NCBI GenBank assembly: GCA_023416335.1 | Contig: JAEZHY010000301.1 | Coordinates: 5,705-69,704, forward strand | DNA: 64,000 nucleotides | Reading direction: 5' to 3' | From: Pseudomonadota bacterium | GTDB taxonomy: Bacteria > Desulfobacterota > Syntrophobacteria > Syntrophobacterales > Syntrophobacteraceae | Shown here: positions 1 through 7,332 of the stretch, piece after piece | Layout of the letters: each line of letters begins with the position of its first letter | Position numbering within the stretch: the first letter of the stretch is position 1 | Notes under the pieces: model-generated | The model's database searches: none | The model's input: only the letters and a program-made list of their open reading frames with translations | Told to the model about the DNA's origin: nothing | Position numbers and translations under genes: made by a program

Positions 1-461
1 GCTGCCGCTTCCGGTCGGCCAGATTCGAGGTAGGCGGTTGCGAGCAAATTATAGGCCTGGGGAGATCCGGGCGTAAGTTCGAGTGCCTTTTCACTGTGGC
101 GGATGGCTTCTTCCAACTGCCCCGCGGCCATGTAGGCAAAAGCGAGATTATTGTGAGCAGCGCTGAAATCCGGATTCAGTTCGAGGGCTTTGAGATTTGC
201 TTCGATACAGGCTTCCCGGTCGCCTTTCCGCATAAAGAGTCCCCCCAGGTTCACGTGGGCCTCGGGGAGGTTCGGCTCGCATTCGATGGCCTGCTTGAAC
301 TCGGAAATCGCTACATCGATGAGTCCCTTATGCGTATAGGCCAGGCCCAGATTATAGTGCATGGTGGCCGATCCCGGCTCGAAAAACAGCCGTTCTTTCA
401 GGAACTTGATATAGAGGTTCAGTTTCGCAGCATCTTCCTTAGTGTTGCCGGTATTTGTCAT
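1..461 (-). CDS. TPR-repeat protein, partial (3' end outside window)
   Basis: The minus strand is open from an ATG at 461 to the window edge (153 codons, truncated by the window). The translation is a run of tetratricopeptide repeats of about 34 residues, with typical phrases such as MHYNLGLAYTHKGLIDVAI, AHVNLGGLFMRKGD and AHNNLAFAYMAAGQLEEAI. TPR arrays are protein-protein interaction scaffolds. No signal peptide is seen at the N-terminus, so a cytoplasmic location is likely. The ribosome site is only a purine run (AAAGAGAAAG). It diverges from the dsr cluster, and the partner of the TPR surface cannot be inferred from this fragment. Confidence 0.85.
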   Translation of the reverse strand, partial: MTNTGNTKEDAAKLNLYIKFLKERLFFEPGSATMHYNLGLAYTHKGLIDVAISEFKQAIECEPNLPEAHVNLGGLFMRKGDREACIEANLKALELNPDFSAAHNNLAFAYMAAGQLEEAIRHSEKALELTPGSPQAYNLLATAYLESGRPEAA

Positions 462-873
462 TGAGCTTTCTCTTTCTTTGGAGTATATAAACGACTCTGA
501 GCTACAGAAACGGAAATTCCCGTTCAATTCGGGCACTTTCCGTTGGTGAGGGCAATTCTGCAGCACCTGGTTTTACCGATGAAGCTAGTCATTCTAACTG
601 ATAGACTCCAAGTTGAAAAGCTCTAACCGCTCCGCTTGCGCCATGATGCACCGGACTCGCCCTAGCTCGTTCAGCCAACAATTTGATTGCGTTGGTATTT
701 CTGGACTTTTTTCATTGACAAAGCAGTGCCCGGAGAGTTAATCAGGGCTGTCAACCCGGATTCCGAGTAATTCTTGGGGGTTGACGCGTCAGACATATAG
801 CGACCTGTCGAGGGGATGAAGGTCTTCATCCCGTTTTGTTCAAGCTAACCGGCTTTATAGGAGAGTAAACGAA
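462..873. promoter_or_regulatory. Divergent intergenic leader between TPR gene and dsr cluster
   Basis: No gene is seen in these 412 bases. A TTGACA at 715-720 is a possible -35 box but lacks a good -10 at the right distance. An inverted repeat GTCAACCC (750-757)/GGGTTGAC (778-785) and the 10-bp palindrome TGACGCGTCA (782-791) overlap each other. A hairpin (813-832) lies just before the dsrD ribosome site. Together they suggest the control region of the dsr cluster, but the transcription start cannot be fixed by eye. Confidence 0.45.
813..840 (+). terminator. Leader hairpin followed by a T-rich run, upstream of dsrD
   Basis: GGGATGAAG (813-821) pairs with CTTCATCCC (824-832); allowing a six-base loop gives a seven-pair GGGATGA/TCATCCC stem. 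It is followed by GTTTTGTT. The shape is that of an intrinsic terminator or attenuator placed about 34 bases before the dsrD start. The T-run is interrupted by a G, so it may instead be an mRNA-stabilising 5' hairpin. Confidence 0.4.
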
Positions 874-1110
874 ATGAGCGAGGAAGCAAAACAAAAGATT
901 CTGGAATGGGTAAAGCAACAGAAGAAGACGAAACACTACTTCAACGACCTGTGCAAGGCGGTACCCGAAATCAAAATGATGCAGGCCAAAAAAATCGTCA
1001 ATGAGCTTGTAAACGAAGGCAAACTGAAGTATTGGTCGAGCGGCAGCACGACTATGTACATGCTCCCCAGCGAAGGCGACGTTGCAAAAGAAGAAGAAGG
1101 TATGAACTAA
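874..1110 (+). CDS. dsrD: DsrD, winged-helix protein of dissimilatory sulfite reduction
   Basis: The 78-residue product has the length and pattern of DsrD: a short winged-helix fold with the characteristic stretch LKYWSSGSTTMYML near residues 50-64. DsrD is found in reductive-type sulfite reducers and is reported to stimulate DsrAB activity; it is cytoplasmic. The start at 874 follows GGAGAG. In most sulfate reducers dsrD lies directly after dsrB; here it precedes dsrA, with a 190-base gap that holds no gene. The C-terminal tail is acidic (EGDVAKEEEG). Confidence 0.9.
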   Translation: MSEEAKQKILEWVKQQKKTKHYFNDLCKAVPEIKMMQAKKIVNELVNEGKLKYWSSGSTTMYMLPSEGDVAKEEEGMN

Positions 1111-1300
1111 CCCGCCTTCCCCCCACCTGCCGATGCATCTGCCGAACCGGGTATTGGTAACATGCCGTAATTCAGAAAGTTTTTTCTGAGAAGCATAAAT
1201 TCGCTCTGGGAAAGGGAGGTGAAAAAGGCGAGGAATTGATTCTCCGCGGCAAATTGTGTTCGTATGAACGTTAAGAGGAAATTAATTGGAGGTAAATCGA

Positions 1301-2578
1301 ATGGCACTGAAGCATGCAACCCCTATGCTTGACGAACTCGAGAAGGGACCATGGCCGAGCTTCGTCAGTGATGTGAAGAGAATGGCAGCCAAAGGGAACC
1401 GCATGTGCGAGGACTGGCTTGGCCTGATGGAAATGTCCTACAGGGACAAGGAAGGCCACTGGAAGCACGGCGGTATCGTTGGCGTTCTCGGGTACGGCGG
1501 AGGTATCATCGGCCGTTATTGCGACCGTCCCGACCTTTTTCCCAATGTTGCGCATTTCCATACCGTGCGCGTCAATCAGCCTGCGAGCAAGTACTACAAC
1601 ACCGAAGTTCTTCGCAAGATCTGCGATCTGTGGGATCCCCGCGGCAGCGGTCTCACCAACATGCACGGTTCCACGGGAGACATCGTTCTTCTCGGAACCA
1701 CCACCGATCAGCTCGAGCCTCTGTTCTATCAGTTGACCCATGAACTCAACATGGACCTCGGCGGCTCCGGCTCGAACATGAGAACCCCCGAAAGCTGCCT
1801 CGGAAAGTCCCGTTGTGAATGGGCCTGCTTCAACACCCAGGACCTCATTTACGATGTTACGCAGGAATTCCAGGATGCTCTTCATCGCCCGATGTTCCCC
1901 TACAAGTTCAAGTTCAAGGCATCCGGATGCCCGATGGACTGCGTAGCGGCTATCGCGCGTTCCGACTGCTCCATAATCGGGACCTGGCGTGATGATATCC
2001 GCATCGATCAGGAAGCCGTCAAAGCTTATGTCGGAAACGAACTCATTCCTCACGGCGGTGCGGGCGGAAGAGAAAAACGCAGCTTCGACATCAAGGCCGA
2101 AGTAATCGACCTCTGCCCGACCAAGTGTATGGAATATGACGGGAAGTCGCTCAAGATCAACAACAAGGACTGCGTACGCTGCATGCATTGTATCCGTGTA
2201 ATGCCTCGCGCACTGCGTCCCGGCGTTGACACCGGCGCAACCATTCTGCTCGGCGCCAAGGCGCCCATCCTTGACGGTGCACAGCTCTCCAGCGTTGTGA
2301 TCCCGTTCATGAAGATGGAATCCCCCTACACCGAGTTCAAGGCATTCGTAGAGAAACTGTGGGATTGGTGGATGGAAAACGGCAAGAACCGTGAGCGCCT
2401 GGGTGAAACGATCCAGCGCCTCAGCATGCGCGAACTTCTCAAGGCAGTCGAGCTTACGCCCGATCCGCGCATGGTCAACACCCCGAGATTCAATCCCTAC
2501 ATTTTCTATGATCCAGAGACAGTTCCCGGTGGCTGGGAGCATGATGCGGCTGCATTCCGTCAACGGCATCAAGCTTAG
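1301..2578 (+). CDS. dsrA: Dissimilatory sulfite reductase alpha subunit
   Basis: A 425-residue DsrA, catalytic alpha subunit of siroheme sulfite reductase, which reduces sulfite in the cytoplasm and hands sulfur to DsrC. The siroheme-linked [4Fe-4S] site is visible as C166-x5-C172 and C210-x3-C214 (SGCPMDC). A ferredoxin-like insert follows with C272 or C276 and C291-x2-C294-x2-C297. The ATG at 1301 is preferred over the in-frame TTG at 1286 because GGAGG (1288-1292) sits eight bases before it. The stop at 2576-2578 overlaps the ribosome site of dsrB, so the two are translated together. Family assignment is unambiguous. Confidence 0.97.
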   Translation: MALKHATPMLDELEKGPWPSFVSDVKRMAAKGNRMCEDWLGLMEMSYRDKEGHWKHGGIVGVLGYGGGIIGRYCDRPDLFPNVAHFHTVRVNQPASKYYNTEVLRKICDLWDPRGSGLTNMHGSTGDIVLLGTTTDQLEPLFYQLTHELNMDLGGSGSNMRTPESCLGKSRCEWACFNTQDLIYDVTQEFQDALHRPMFPYKFKFKASGCPMDCVAAIARSDCSIIGTWRDDIRIDQEAVKAYVGNELIPHGGAGGREKRSFDIKAEVIDLCPTKCMEYDGKSLKINNKDCVRCMHCIRVMPRALRPGVDTGATILLGAKAPILDGAQLSSVVIPFMKMESPYTEFKAFVEKLWDWWMENGKNRERLGETIQRLSMRELLKAVELTPDPRMVNTPRFNPYIFYDPETVPGGWEHDAAAFRQRHQA

Positions 2579-2590
2579 GAGGTAAAAAAG

Positions 2591-3691
2591 ATGGCTTTTG
2601 ATCCCAAGAATCTCATGCAAGATCGTATTACCGATATTGGTCCTCCAAAATACGACACGTATTTCCCGCCCGTTATCAAAGAGAACTTCGGCAAGTGGAA
2701 GTACCATGAAATCCTGGAGCCGGGCGTGCTGGTGCACGTTTCCGAATCGGGCGCGGAAGTTTTCTCCGTTCGTATCGGTTCGGCCCGTCTGATCAGCACG
2801 GATTACATCCGTGAAGTATGCGAGATCGCGGACAAGTACTGCGACGGCTACCTGCGCTGGACCACCAGAAACAACATCGAGTTTCTGGTAAGCGACAAGT
2901 CGAAGCTGCAGCCGCTCCTGACCGATCTGCGCAGTCGCGGCAACTGGTTCCCCGTAGGCGGAACCGGAAACAGCATCACCAACATCGTTCACACCCAGGG
3001 TTGGGCCCACTGCCATACCCCGGCAATCGATGCTTCCGGTGTTGTTAAAGCCGTTATGGACGAACTTTTCGAATACTTCGGGTCGCAGAAGCTTCCCGCT
3101 CAGATCCGAATCGCCCTGGCATGCTGCCTCAACATGTGCGGTGCCGTACACTGCTCGGATATCGCTATCCTCGGCGTACACAGAAAACCGCCTTTCGTTG
3201 AGAACGATCGCGTACAGAACGTATGTGAAATTCCTCTGGTCGTTGCCGCTTGTCCGACTGCCGCTATCAAGCCCAAGAAAGTCGGCGAGCTGAAGAGCAT
3301 CGAGATCAACAATAATCGGTGTATGTTCTGCGGCAACTGCTATACCATGTGCCCTGCGCTGCCTCTTGCAGACGGCGAAGGCGACGGTATTGCCCTGTGG
3401 GTCGGCGGCAAGGTTTCCAACGTGAAATCTGCACCGATGTTCTCGAAGCTGGCAGTGCCCTTTATTCCCAATGAACCCCCGAGATGGCCGACCACCGTCA
3501 ATACGATCAAAAAGATCGTAGAGGCTTACGCCGAAGGTGGACGCCGCTACGAACGTATCGGCGAATGGATCAACAGGATAGGTTGGGAACGTTTCTTTGA
3601 GAAGACTGGTCTTGAGTTCGGCCATGAGCACATTGACGATTATCGTCTTGCCATGACGACCTGGAGAACCACAACTCAGTTCAAGTTCTAA
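2591..3691 (+). CDS. dsrB: Dissimilatory sulfite reductase beta subunit
   Basis: A 366-residue DsrB, partner of DsrA in the alpha2beta2 enzyme. Siroheme/[4Fe-4S] ligands appear at C141 ([11 protein letters not shown]) and at C178, C179 and C183 ([12 protein letters not shown]). The ferredoxin domain carries C221 and C244-x2-C247-x2-C250-x3-C254 followed by Pro. The start at 2591 has AGGAGG nine bases upstream and lies 12 bases after dsrA. The pair is standard for the phylogenetic marker dsrAB. Confidence 0.97.
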   Translation: MAFDPKNLMQDRITDIGPPKYDTYFPPVIKENFGKWKYHEILEPGVLVHVSESGAEVFSVRIGSARLISTDYIREVCEIADKYCDGYLRWTTRNNIEFLVSDKSKLQPLLTDLRSRGNWFPVGGTGNSITNIVHTQGWAHCHTPAIDASGVVKAVMDELFEYFGSQKLPAQIRIALACCLNMCGAVHCSDIAILGVHRKPPFVENDRVQNVCEIPLVVAACPTAAIKPKKVGELKSIEINNNRCMFCGNCYTMCPALPLADGEGDGIALWVGGKVSNVKSAPMFSKLAVPFIPNEPPRWPTTVNTIKKIVEAYAEGGRRYERIGEWINRIGWERFFEKTGLEFGHEHIDDYRLAMTTWRTTTQFKF

Positions 3692-3700
3692 TGAAGGAAT

Positions 3701-3732
3701 CCGGCGAGGGAAGCTTCGGCCTCCCCCGCCGG
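3701..3732 (+). other. GC-rich hairpin between dsrB and dsrN
   Basis: CCGGCGAGGGA (from 3701) pairs with TCCCCCGCCGG (to 3732) with one unpaired base, loop around AGCTTCGGCC. No T-run follows (the next bases are TTATGG), so it is not a convincing terminator. It may protect the 3' end of a processed dsrAB message or partly stop readthrough into the cbiA-like gene, whose ATG is 17 bases on. Confidence 0.5.
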
Positions 3733-3748
3733 TTATGGTTCGATTAGT

Positions 3749-5215
3749 ATGGAGTTGAACGGATCGCGCCTGATCATTGCAGCTTTGCGCGGCGGCTCCG
3801 GCAAGACGGTTGTCTCGCTCGGATTGGCCGCTGCGTGGAGACGCTATCTCGGGCTGCGTATCATCCCTTTCAAAAAGGGGCCCGATTATATCGACGCTGG
3901 ATGGTTGAGCGTTGCAGCGGGACACTCGTGCTACAACCTGGACCCGTTTCTCATGAAGCCGGAGGATATCGTAAGCTCGTTTGTACGGCATTCCGGCAAG
4001 GGAGACGGCAGCCTGATCGAAGGAAACCGGGGACTTTACGACGGGGTTGACGCGAACGGCAGTTATTCGACGGCCGAACTTGCAAAGCTCCTGCGGTGCC
4101 CGGTCGTTCTTGTTCTGGACGCCACCAAGGTTACGCGTACAGCCGCGGCTATGGTTCTCGGATGTCGGCATCTCGATCCCGAGGTAAATATTGCCGGCGT
4201 TATTTTGAACCAGGTTGCGGGGAAGCGGCACGAGAAGGTTTTGAGGGAATCGATCGAGCAGTTGTGTCAAGTCCCGGTGCTCGGTGTTGTTCCCAAGGCC
4301 GACAGGAATTTTTTTCCGGAGCGGCATCTTGGGCTTGTTCCGCCTCAGGAGGCGGAGGACATCTCCGAAGCGGTTTCATACGCCGCGTCCAAAATGAGGG
4401 AATACCTCGATCTGGAAGCACTGTGGAAAACGGCAGGTACTGCCGGACCTCTGGGTTGGCCGCTTTTGGTTCCCGGAATCGGAAAATCCGCCGACGGTCC
4501 CGTTAAGATCGGAATAATACGGGATTCCGCTTTTCAATTCTATTATCCGGAAAACTTTGAAGCGCTGGAAGACAGGGGCGCCGAGCTTGTCGAGATTTCA
4601 AGCCTGGAGAGTTCGTCCCTTCCGCACGTTGATGCTCTTTATATTGGCGGCGGTTTTCCGGAAACTCATCTGGAAAGGCTTTCCGCAAACGACAAGTTCC
4701 GTGAATCGGTCAGGAAGGCGATTGATGCCGGACTGCCGGTTTATGCGGAATGCGGAGGCCTGATGTTCCTGTGCCGCACAATAGAACATCAGGGCAGGAC
4801 CTTTCCCATGGTGGGGGTATTTCCGTTCGACATCGTTCTGGGTCCCAAGCCGCAGGGACACGGCTACACGATTATGGAAAGCATCAACCCGAATCCTTTC
4901 TTCCAAAAAGGGACGGTTATTCGGGGCCACGAGTTTCATTATTCGCGGATCGCGGATAGCCTCGATCCCGATTCCTTTCCCTTCATTTTCAAGTTGCGGA
5001 AGGGTCACGGGATTGTGGCGGGGTGGGACGGGATATGCTATAAGAACGTGCTCGCCGCGTACTCGCATATCCACGCCGTGGGCAATGAGAACTGGGCGGA
5101 TGCTGTGATGGCCGCCGCGCGATCTCACCAAAGAAATAAGTCAGGCATGTCTGCTGATTCCGGTTATTGCTCCGAAAGGAGTGTCCCGGGATCTCACGGT
5201 TACCTTTCGGTCTAA
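3749..5215 (+). CDS. dsrN: Cobyrinate a,c-diamide synthase-like glutamine amidotransferase (DsrN type)
   Basis: The 488-residue protein is a CobB/CbiA-family amidotransferase: N-terminal ATP-binding domain with P-loop RGGSGKT (residues 14-20), then a class I glutaminase domain with the nucleophile in YAECGGLMFL (about residue 334) and the usual C-terminal SHIHAVGNENWA. In dsr loci this family is called DsrN and is thought to amidate siroheme to siroamide for DsrAB; elsewhere it amidates cobyrinate. Its position between dsrB and dsrC favours the DsrN role. The start lacks a strong ribosome site. The C-terminal 30 residues after SHQRNKSG look family-unlike and may be an extension. Confidence 0.85.
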   Translation: MELNGSRLIIAALRGGSGKTVVSLGLAAAWRRYLGLRIIPFKKGPDYIDAGWLSVAAGHSCYNLDPFLMKPEDIVSSFVRHSGKGDGSLIEGNRGLYDGVDANGSYSTAELAKLLRCPVVLVLDATKVTRTAAAMVLGCRHLDPEVNIAGVILNQVAGKRHEKVLRESIEQLCQVPVLGVVPKADRNFFPERHLGLVPPQEAEDISEAVSYAASKMREYLDLEALWKTAGTAGPLGWPLLVPGIGKSADGPVKIGIIRDSAFQFYYPENFEALEDRGAELVEISSLESSSLPHVDALYIGGGFPETHLERLSANDKFRESVRKAIDAGLPVYAECGGLMFLCRTIEHQGRTFPMVGVFPFDIVLGPKPQGHGYTIMESINPNPFFQKGTVIRGHEFHYSRIADSLDPDSFPFIFKLRKGHGIVAGWDGICYKNVLAAYSHIHAVGNENWADAVMAAARSHQRNKSGMSADSGYCSERSVPGSHGYLSV

Positions 5216-5231
5216 TGAAGGAGGAAAATTC

Positions 5232-5549
5232 ATGGGCCAGATAGAATTCAAAGGCAAGACATTTGAAGTTGATGAAGATGGGTTCATCGCCAGCTTTGAT
5301 GCGTGGAGCCCCGAATGGGTTGATTACGTCAAGACCTCCGAAGGCATTTCCGAGCTGAACGAAGAGCATTGGAAGGTCATTCACGTGCTTCAGGATTACT
5401 ACAGAAAGCACGGAATCGCCCCCATGGTCCGGATCCTTACCAAGGTTACCGGCTACAAGCTCAAGTACATCTACGAACTGTTCCCCTCGGGACCGGGCAA
5501 AGGCGCATGCAAAATGGCAGGCTTGCCCAAACCGACCGGTTGTGTTTAA
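5232..5549 (+). CDS. dsrC: DsrC sulfur-carrier protein
   Basis: A 105-residue DsrC/TusE-family protein. The flexible C-terminal arm ends GACKMAGLPKPTGCV and has both redox cysteines, C93 and penultimate C104, as required for the DsrC trisulfide that is the product of DsrAB and the substrate of DsrMKJOP. TusE-only homologues lack the first of these. An upstream in-frame ATG at 5181 overlaps dsrN; 5232 is chosen because AAGGAGG ends eight bases before it. It follows dsrN by 16 bases, presumably in the same transcript. Confidence 0.95.
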   Translation: MGQIEFKGKTFEVDEDGFIASFDAWSPEWVDYVKTSEGISELNEEHWKVIHVLQDYYRKHGIAPMVRILTKVTGYKLKYIYELFPSGPGKGACKMAGLPKPTGCV

Positions 5550-5567
5550 ATCAGGTTACATGGAATT

Positions 5568-5590
5568 GCTCCGGGGCAATGCCCCGGAGC
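5568..5590 (+). terminator. Strong hairpin after dsrC
   Basis: GCTCCGGGGC (5568-5577), loop AAT, GCCCCGGAGC (5581-5590): a perfect ten-pair stem 18 bases after the dsrC stop. The following TTCCTCT is only partly T-rich, but position and stability suggest the end of the dsr transcript. Confidence 0.7.
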
Positions 5591-5944
5591 TTCCTCTGCC
5601 CCAAGGCGGAATGCCCGGATTCGGGTGGAATAATTTATCGCGGGCGGGTTTTCTCTTTCAGTAATACGCGAAGTGGCGCAAAAGAATTGCTGAATCCGGA
5701 TTTGTATTAAATTTCACGCTATTACACTTCTTGGCTGTGCAAGACCTTTTCCCCTTCCCCCAAACCGGGCCGTCCGGCCGCTTCGAGTCTCCAAATTCGT
5801 GTCAATTTGAACACATATTCATCTTGACAATCAATTTGGAAGGGGGTACGAGAAAATTGTCCCATATAGGAATCGAATCACCGGAAGAAAATTCCTTGCG
5901 CGATTGCCCGAATTCCTAAAACTCAAGTGACCACGGAGGAAAAA
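5591..5944 (+). promoter_or_regulatory. Non-coding region with possible ferredoxin promoter
   Basis: No gene is seen. TTGACA (5824-5829) with a 17-base spacer to TACGAG (5847-5852) is a possible sigma-70 promoter about 95 bases before the ferredoxin start; the -35 is perfect, the -10 poor. The rest shows no clear structure. Confidence 0.35.
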
Positions 5945-6133
5945 ATGAGCTTTAAGGTTACGGTTGACAAAGACAAATGCACTGGCGACGCCGAATGCGT
6001 GGATGTATGCCCCGTAGACGTTTACGAACTGGTAGACGGCAAGGCTGAACCGGTGAATGAGGACGAGTGCCTGGGCTGCGAAAGCTGTGTCGAAGTCTGT
6101 GAACAGGGTGCGATCACGGTAGAAGAAGTCTAG
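5945..6133 (+). CDS. Ferredoxin, dicluster type with Asp in site I
   Basis: A 62-residue bacterial ferredoxin. Site I reads CTGDAECVDVCP, i.e. C-x2-D-x2-C-x3-CP, with Asp at the place of the second Cys, as in ferredoxins that hold an Asp-ligated [4Fe-4S] or a convertible [3Fe-4S] cluster. Site II is complete (CLGCESCVEVC), but the usual Pro after the last Cys is Glu. It is an acidic cytoplasmic electron carrier, and the dsr neighbourhood suggests a low-potential role in sulfate respiration. The ATG at 5945 is preceded by GGAGG; earlier in-frame codons are unlikely. Confidence 0.92.
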   Translation: MSFKVTVDKDKCTGDAECVDVCPVDVYELVDGKAEPVNEDECLGCESCVEVCEQGAITVEEV

Positions 6134-6311
6134 TTGCTTGAGCCTCGGCTCGGTGAAATGCGAAGCCGTCCGGTTCCATGTTGAACCTGGCGGCTTTTAT
6201 TATATCCTCAAGCTGTCTGGATGACTGCGGACGGCTACACCCCTCTCAGGCCGATCAGAGTTCAAAGGCTTAGGCCGTTATATTTGCTGCGGAAGACGTC
6301 CTCCGGCATAA

Positions 6312-6344
6312 AAAAACCCGCCTTCAAAAGGCGGGTTTTTTTAC
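6312..6344. terminator. Bidirectional intrinsic terminator
   Basis: AAAACCCGCCTT, loop CAA, AAGGCGGGTTTTTTT: a strong stem with A-run before and T-run after, so it works for both the ferredoxin gene (plus) and the cytochrome gene (minus), whose stop is 30 bases away. Confidence 0.9.
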
Positions 6345-6374
6345 ATTCATGAAATCGCGATGGCGCGGGAGGGT

Positions 6375-6827
6375 TTATTCACCCTTTGCGCCGGGATGGC
6401 ACTGTGCGCAGGTCACGGGGGCCTTGGTATCAGGCTTCTCTTTCTTCAGTTTCTGGTGGCAGCCTATGCAGTTGTTGTGAAAGGCCAGTTTGAGGTTGAG
6501 TTTTTGCTGATCGGGAGGAAGCTTCTTTTCTCCCTGGATCGTGGGCTCAGTGTGGCATTTGTCGCACTTGTCAACCTGATCGCCTTCTTTCCACACGTTC
6601 TTGCCGTCTTTGAAGACGTGGTGGCACTGGTTACAGGCAATCTTGTAATCTTCCGCGTGCTTCTTGTGCGAGAACACAACGGCTGCTTTTGTCAGGTTAG
6701 CCCAGAGACCCGGCTTGAGCGTGATGCTTTCCGGAGCCTGTTGAGCGGCGAATGCCAGAATGGCCACAGAAAAAACAAAAACTGCGGCAAGTGCTACGCA
6801 TGAAGCTAGTTTTCCACCTCTTTTCAT
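6375..6827 (-). CDS. Periplasmic tetraheme cytochrome c3 (class III)
   Basis: A 150-residue exported cytochrome. The N-terminus has positive charges and a hydrophobic core (VALAAVFVFSVAILAFA) ending near AAQQA, a Sec signal peptide. Four heme sites are visible: CNQCH, CDKCH, CIGCH and CAQCH. The FSHKKH segment before the first and FHNN before the third supply axial histidines, the order seen in cytochrome c3. In sulfate reducers it accepts electrons from periplasmic hydrogenase or formate dehydrogenase. The start at 6827 is chosen because AGGAGG lies ten bases upstream; the open frame continues further but without support. Confidence 0.9.
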   Translation of the reverse strand: MKRGGKLASCVALAAVFVFSVAILAFAAQQAPESITLKPGLWANLTKAAVVFSHKKHAEDYKIACNQCHHVFKDGKNVWKEGDQVDKCDKCHTEPTIQGEKKLPPDQQKLNLKLAFHNNCIGCHQKLKKEKPDTKAPVTCAQCHPGAKGE

Positions 6828-6888
6828 CGACAGCTTTCCTCCTTGTTGTACTGTTTCCTGCAACTCAAAATCCGAAGAACAACTCAGC

Positions 6889-6917
6889 ACTATACGGAAT
6901 GATACTGTACAAATCAA
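6889..6917 (-). promoter_or_regulatory. Sigma-70 promoter of the cytochrome c3 gene
   Basis: On the minus strand TTGATT (6917-6912) is followed after 17 bases by TATAGT (6894-6889), about 62 bases before the ATG at 6827. Both boxes differ from consensus by one or two bases. Confidence 0.6.
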
Positions 6918-7332
6918 GTTGGCCGCATTCTAGTGAACTTTTTCTCTTTCTGCAAGAAAGTATTTGGCATTCCAGGATCTACTAGAGACTCTCTAATACG
7001 AATATTAGTAGTGACAGGAGAGGTTCAGAATAGAGAATTAGAAACAATCAATGGTTCGTATCAATTAATAACTGTAACTGAGTGGTTGGTTTTGTACAAC
7101 TATCCTTCATTTTTGTTTATTTCAAGGTTCACGGTCTTGCCTTTCCCTTTCTTGGATAAGGTGTGTCGTGTTCTGACGCTTATCTTTTCTTGCATCCCGT
7201 CGCGATTTTCGCGGTCGGCAGTCTTCGCGAAAGCCTCGAAGATGATTAACCTTTTTCTAGGGTTGTCCGTGGCGGGAGTGGTGCGGGGTTTTTCTGCCGC
7301 ACTTTTGTGATAACCCCAAAACAGGGGTAGAC
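6918..7332. other. AT-rich intergenic region
   Basis: No convincing gene in 415 bases; clearly more AT-rich than its surroundings. Near its right end GTGCGG/CCGCAC (about 7279-7300) forms a hairpin, and ACCCC-AAAACA-GGGGT (about 7313-7329) covers the ribosome site of the gene at 7333, so that start may be translationally controlled. Confidence 0.4.

Noticed and set aside
1271..4327. 1018-codon open frame on the minus strand opposite dsrA, dsrB and the start of dsrN
   Set aside because: It is antisense to three certain genes, has no family-like sequence and arises from the regular codon pattern of the real strand.
3749..5215. Calling this gene cobB/cbiA of cobalamin synthesis
   Set aside because: No other corrin-ring gene flanks it; it lies between dsrB and dsrC, where the family is known as dsrN. 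A dual role cannot be excluded.
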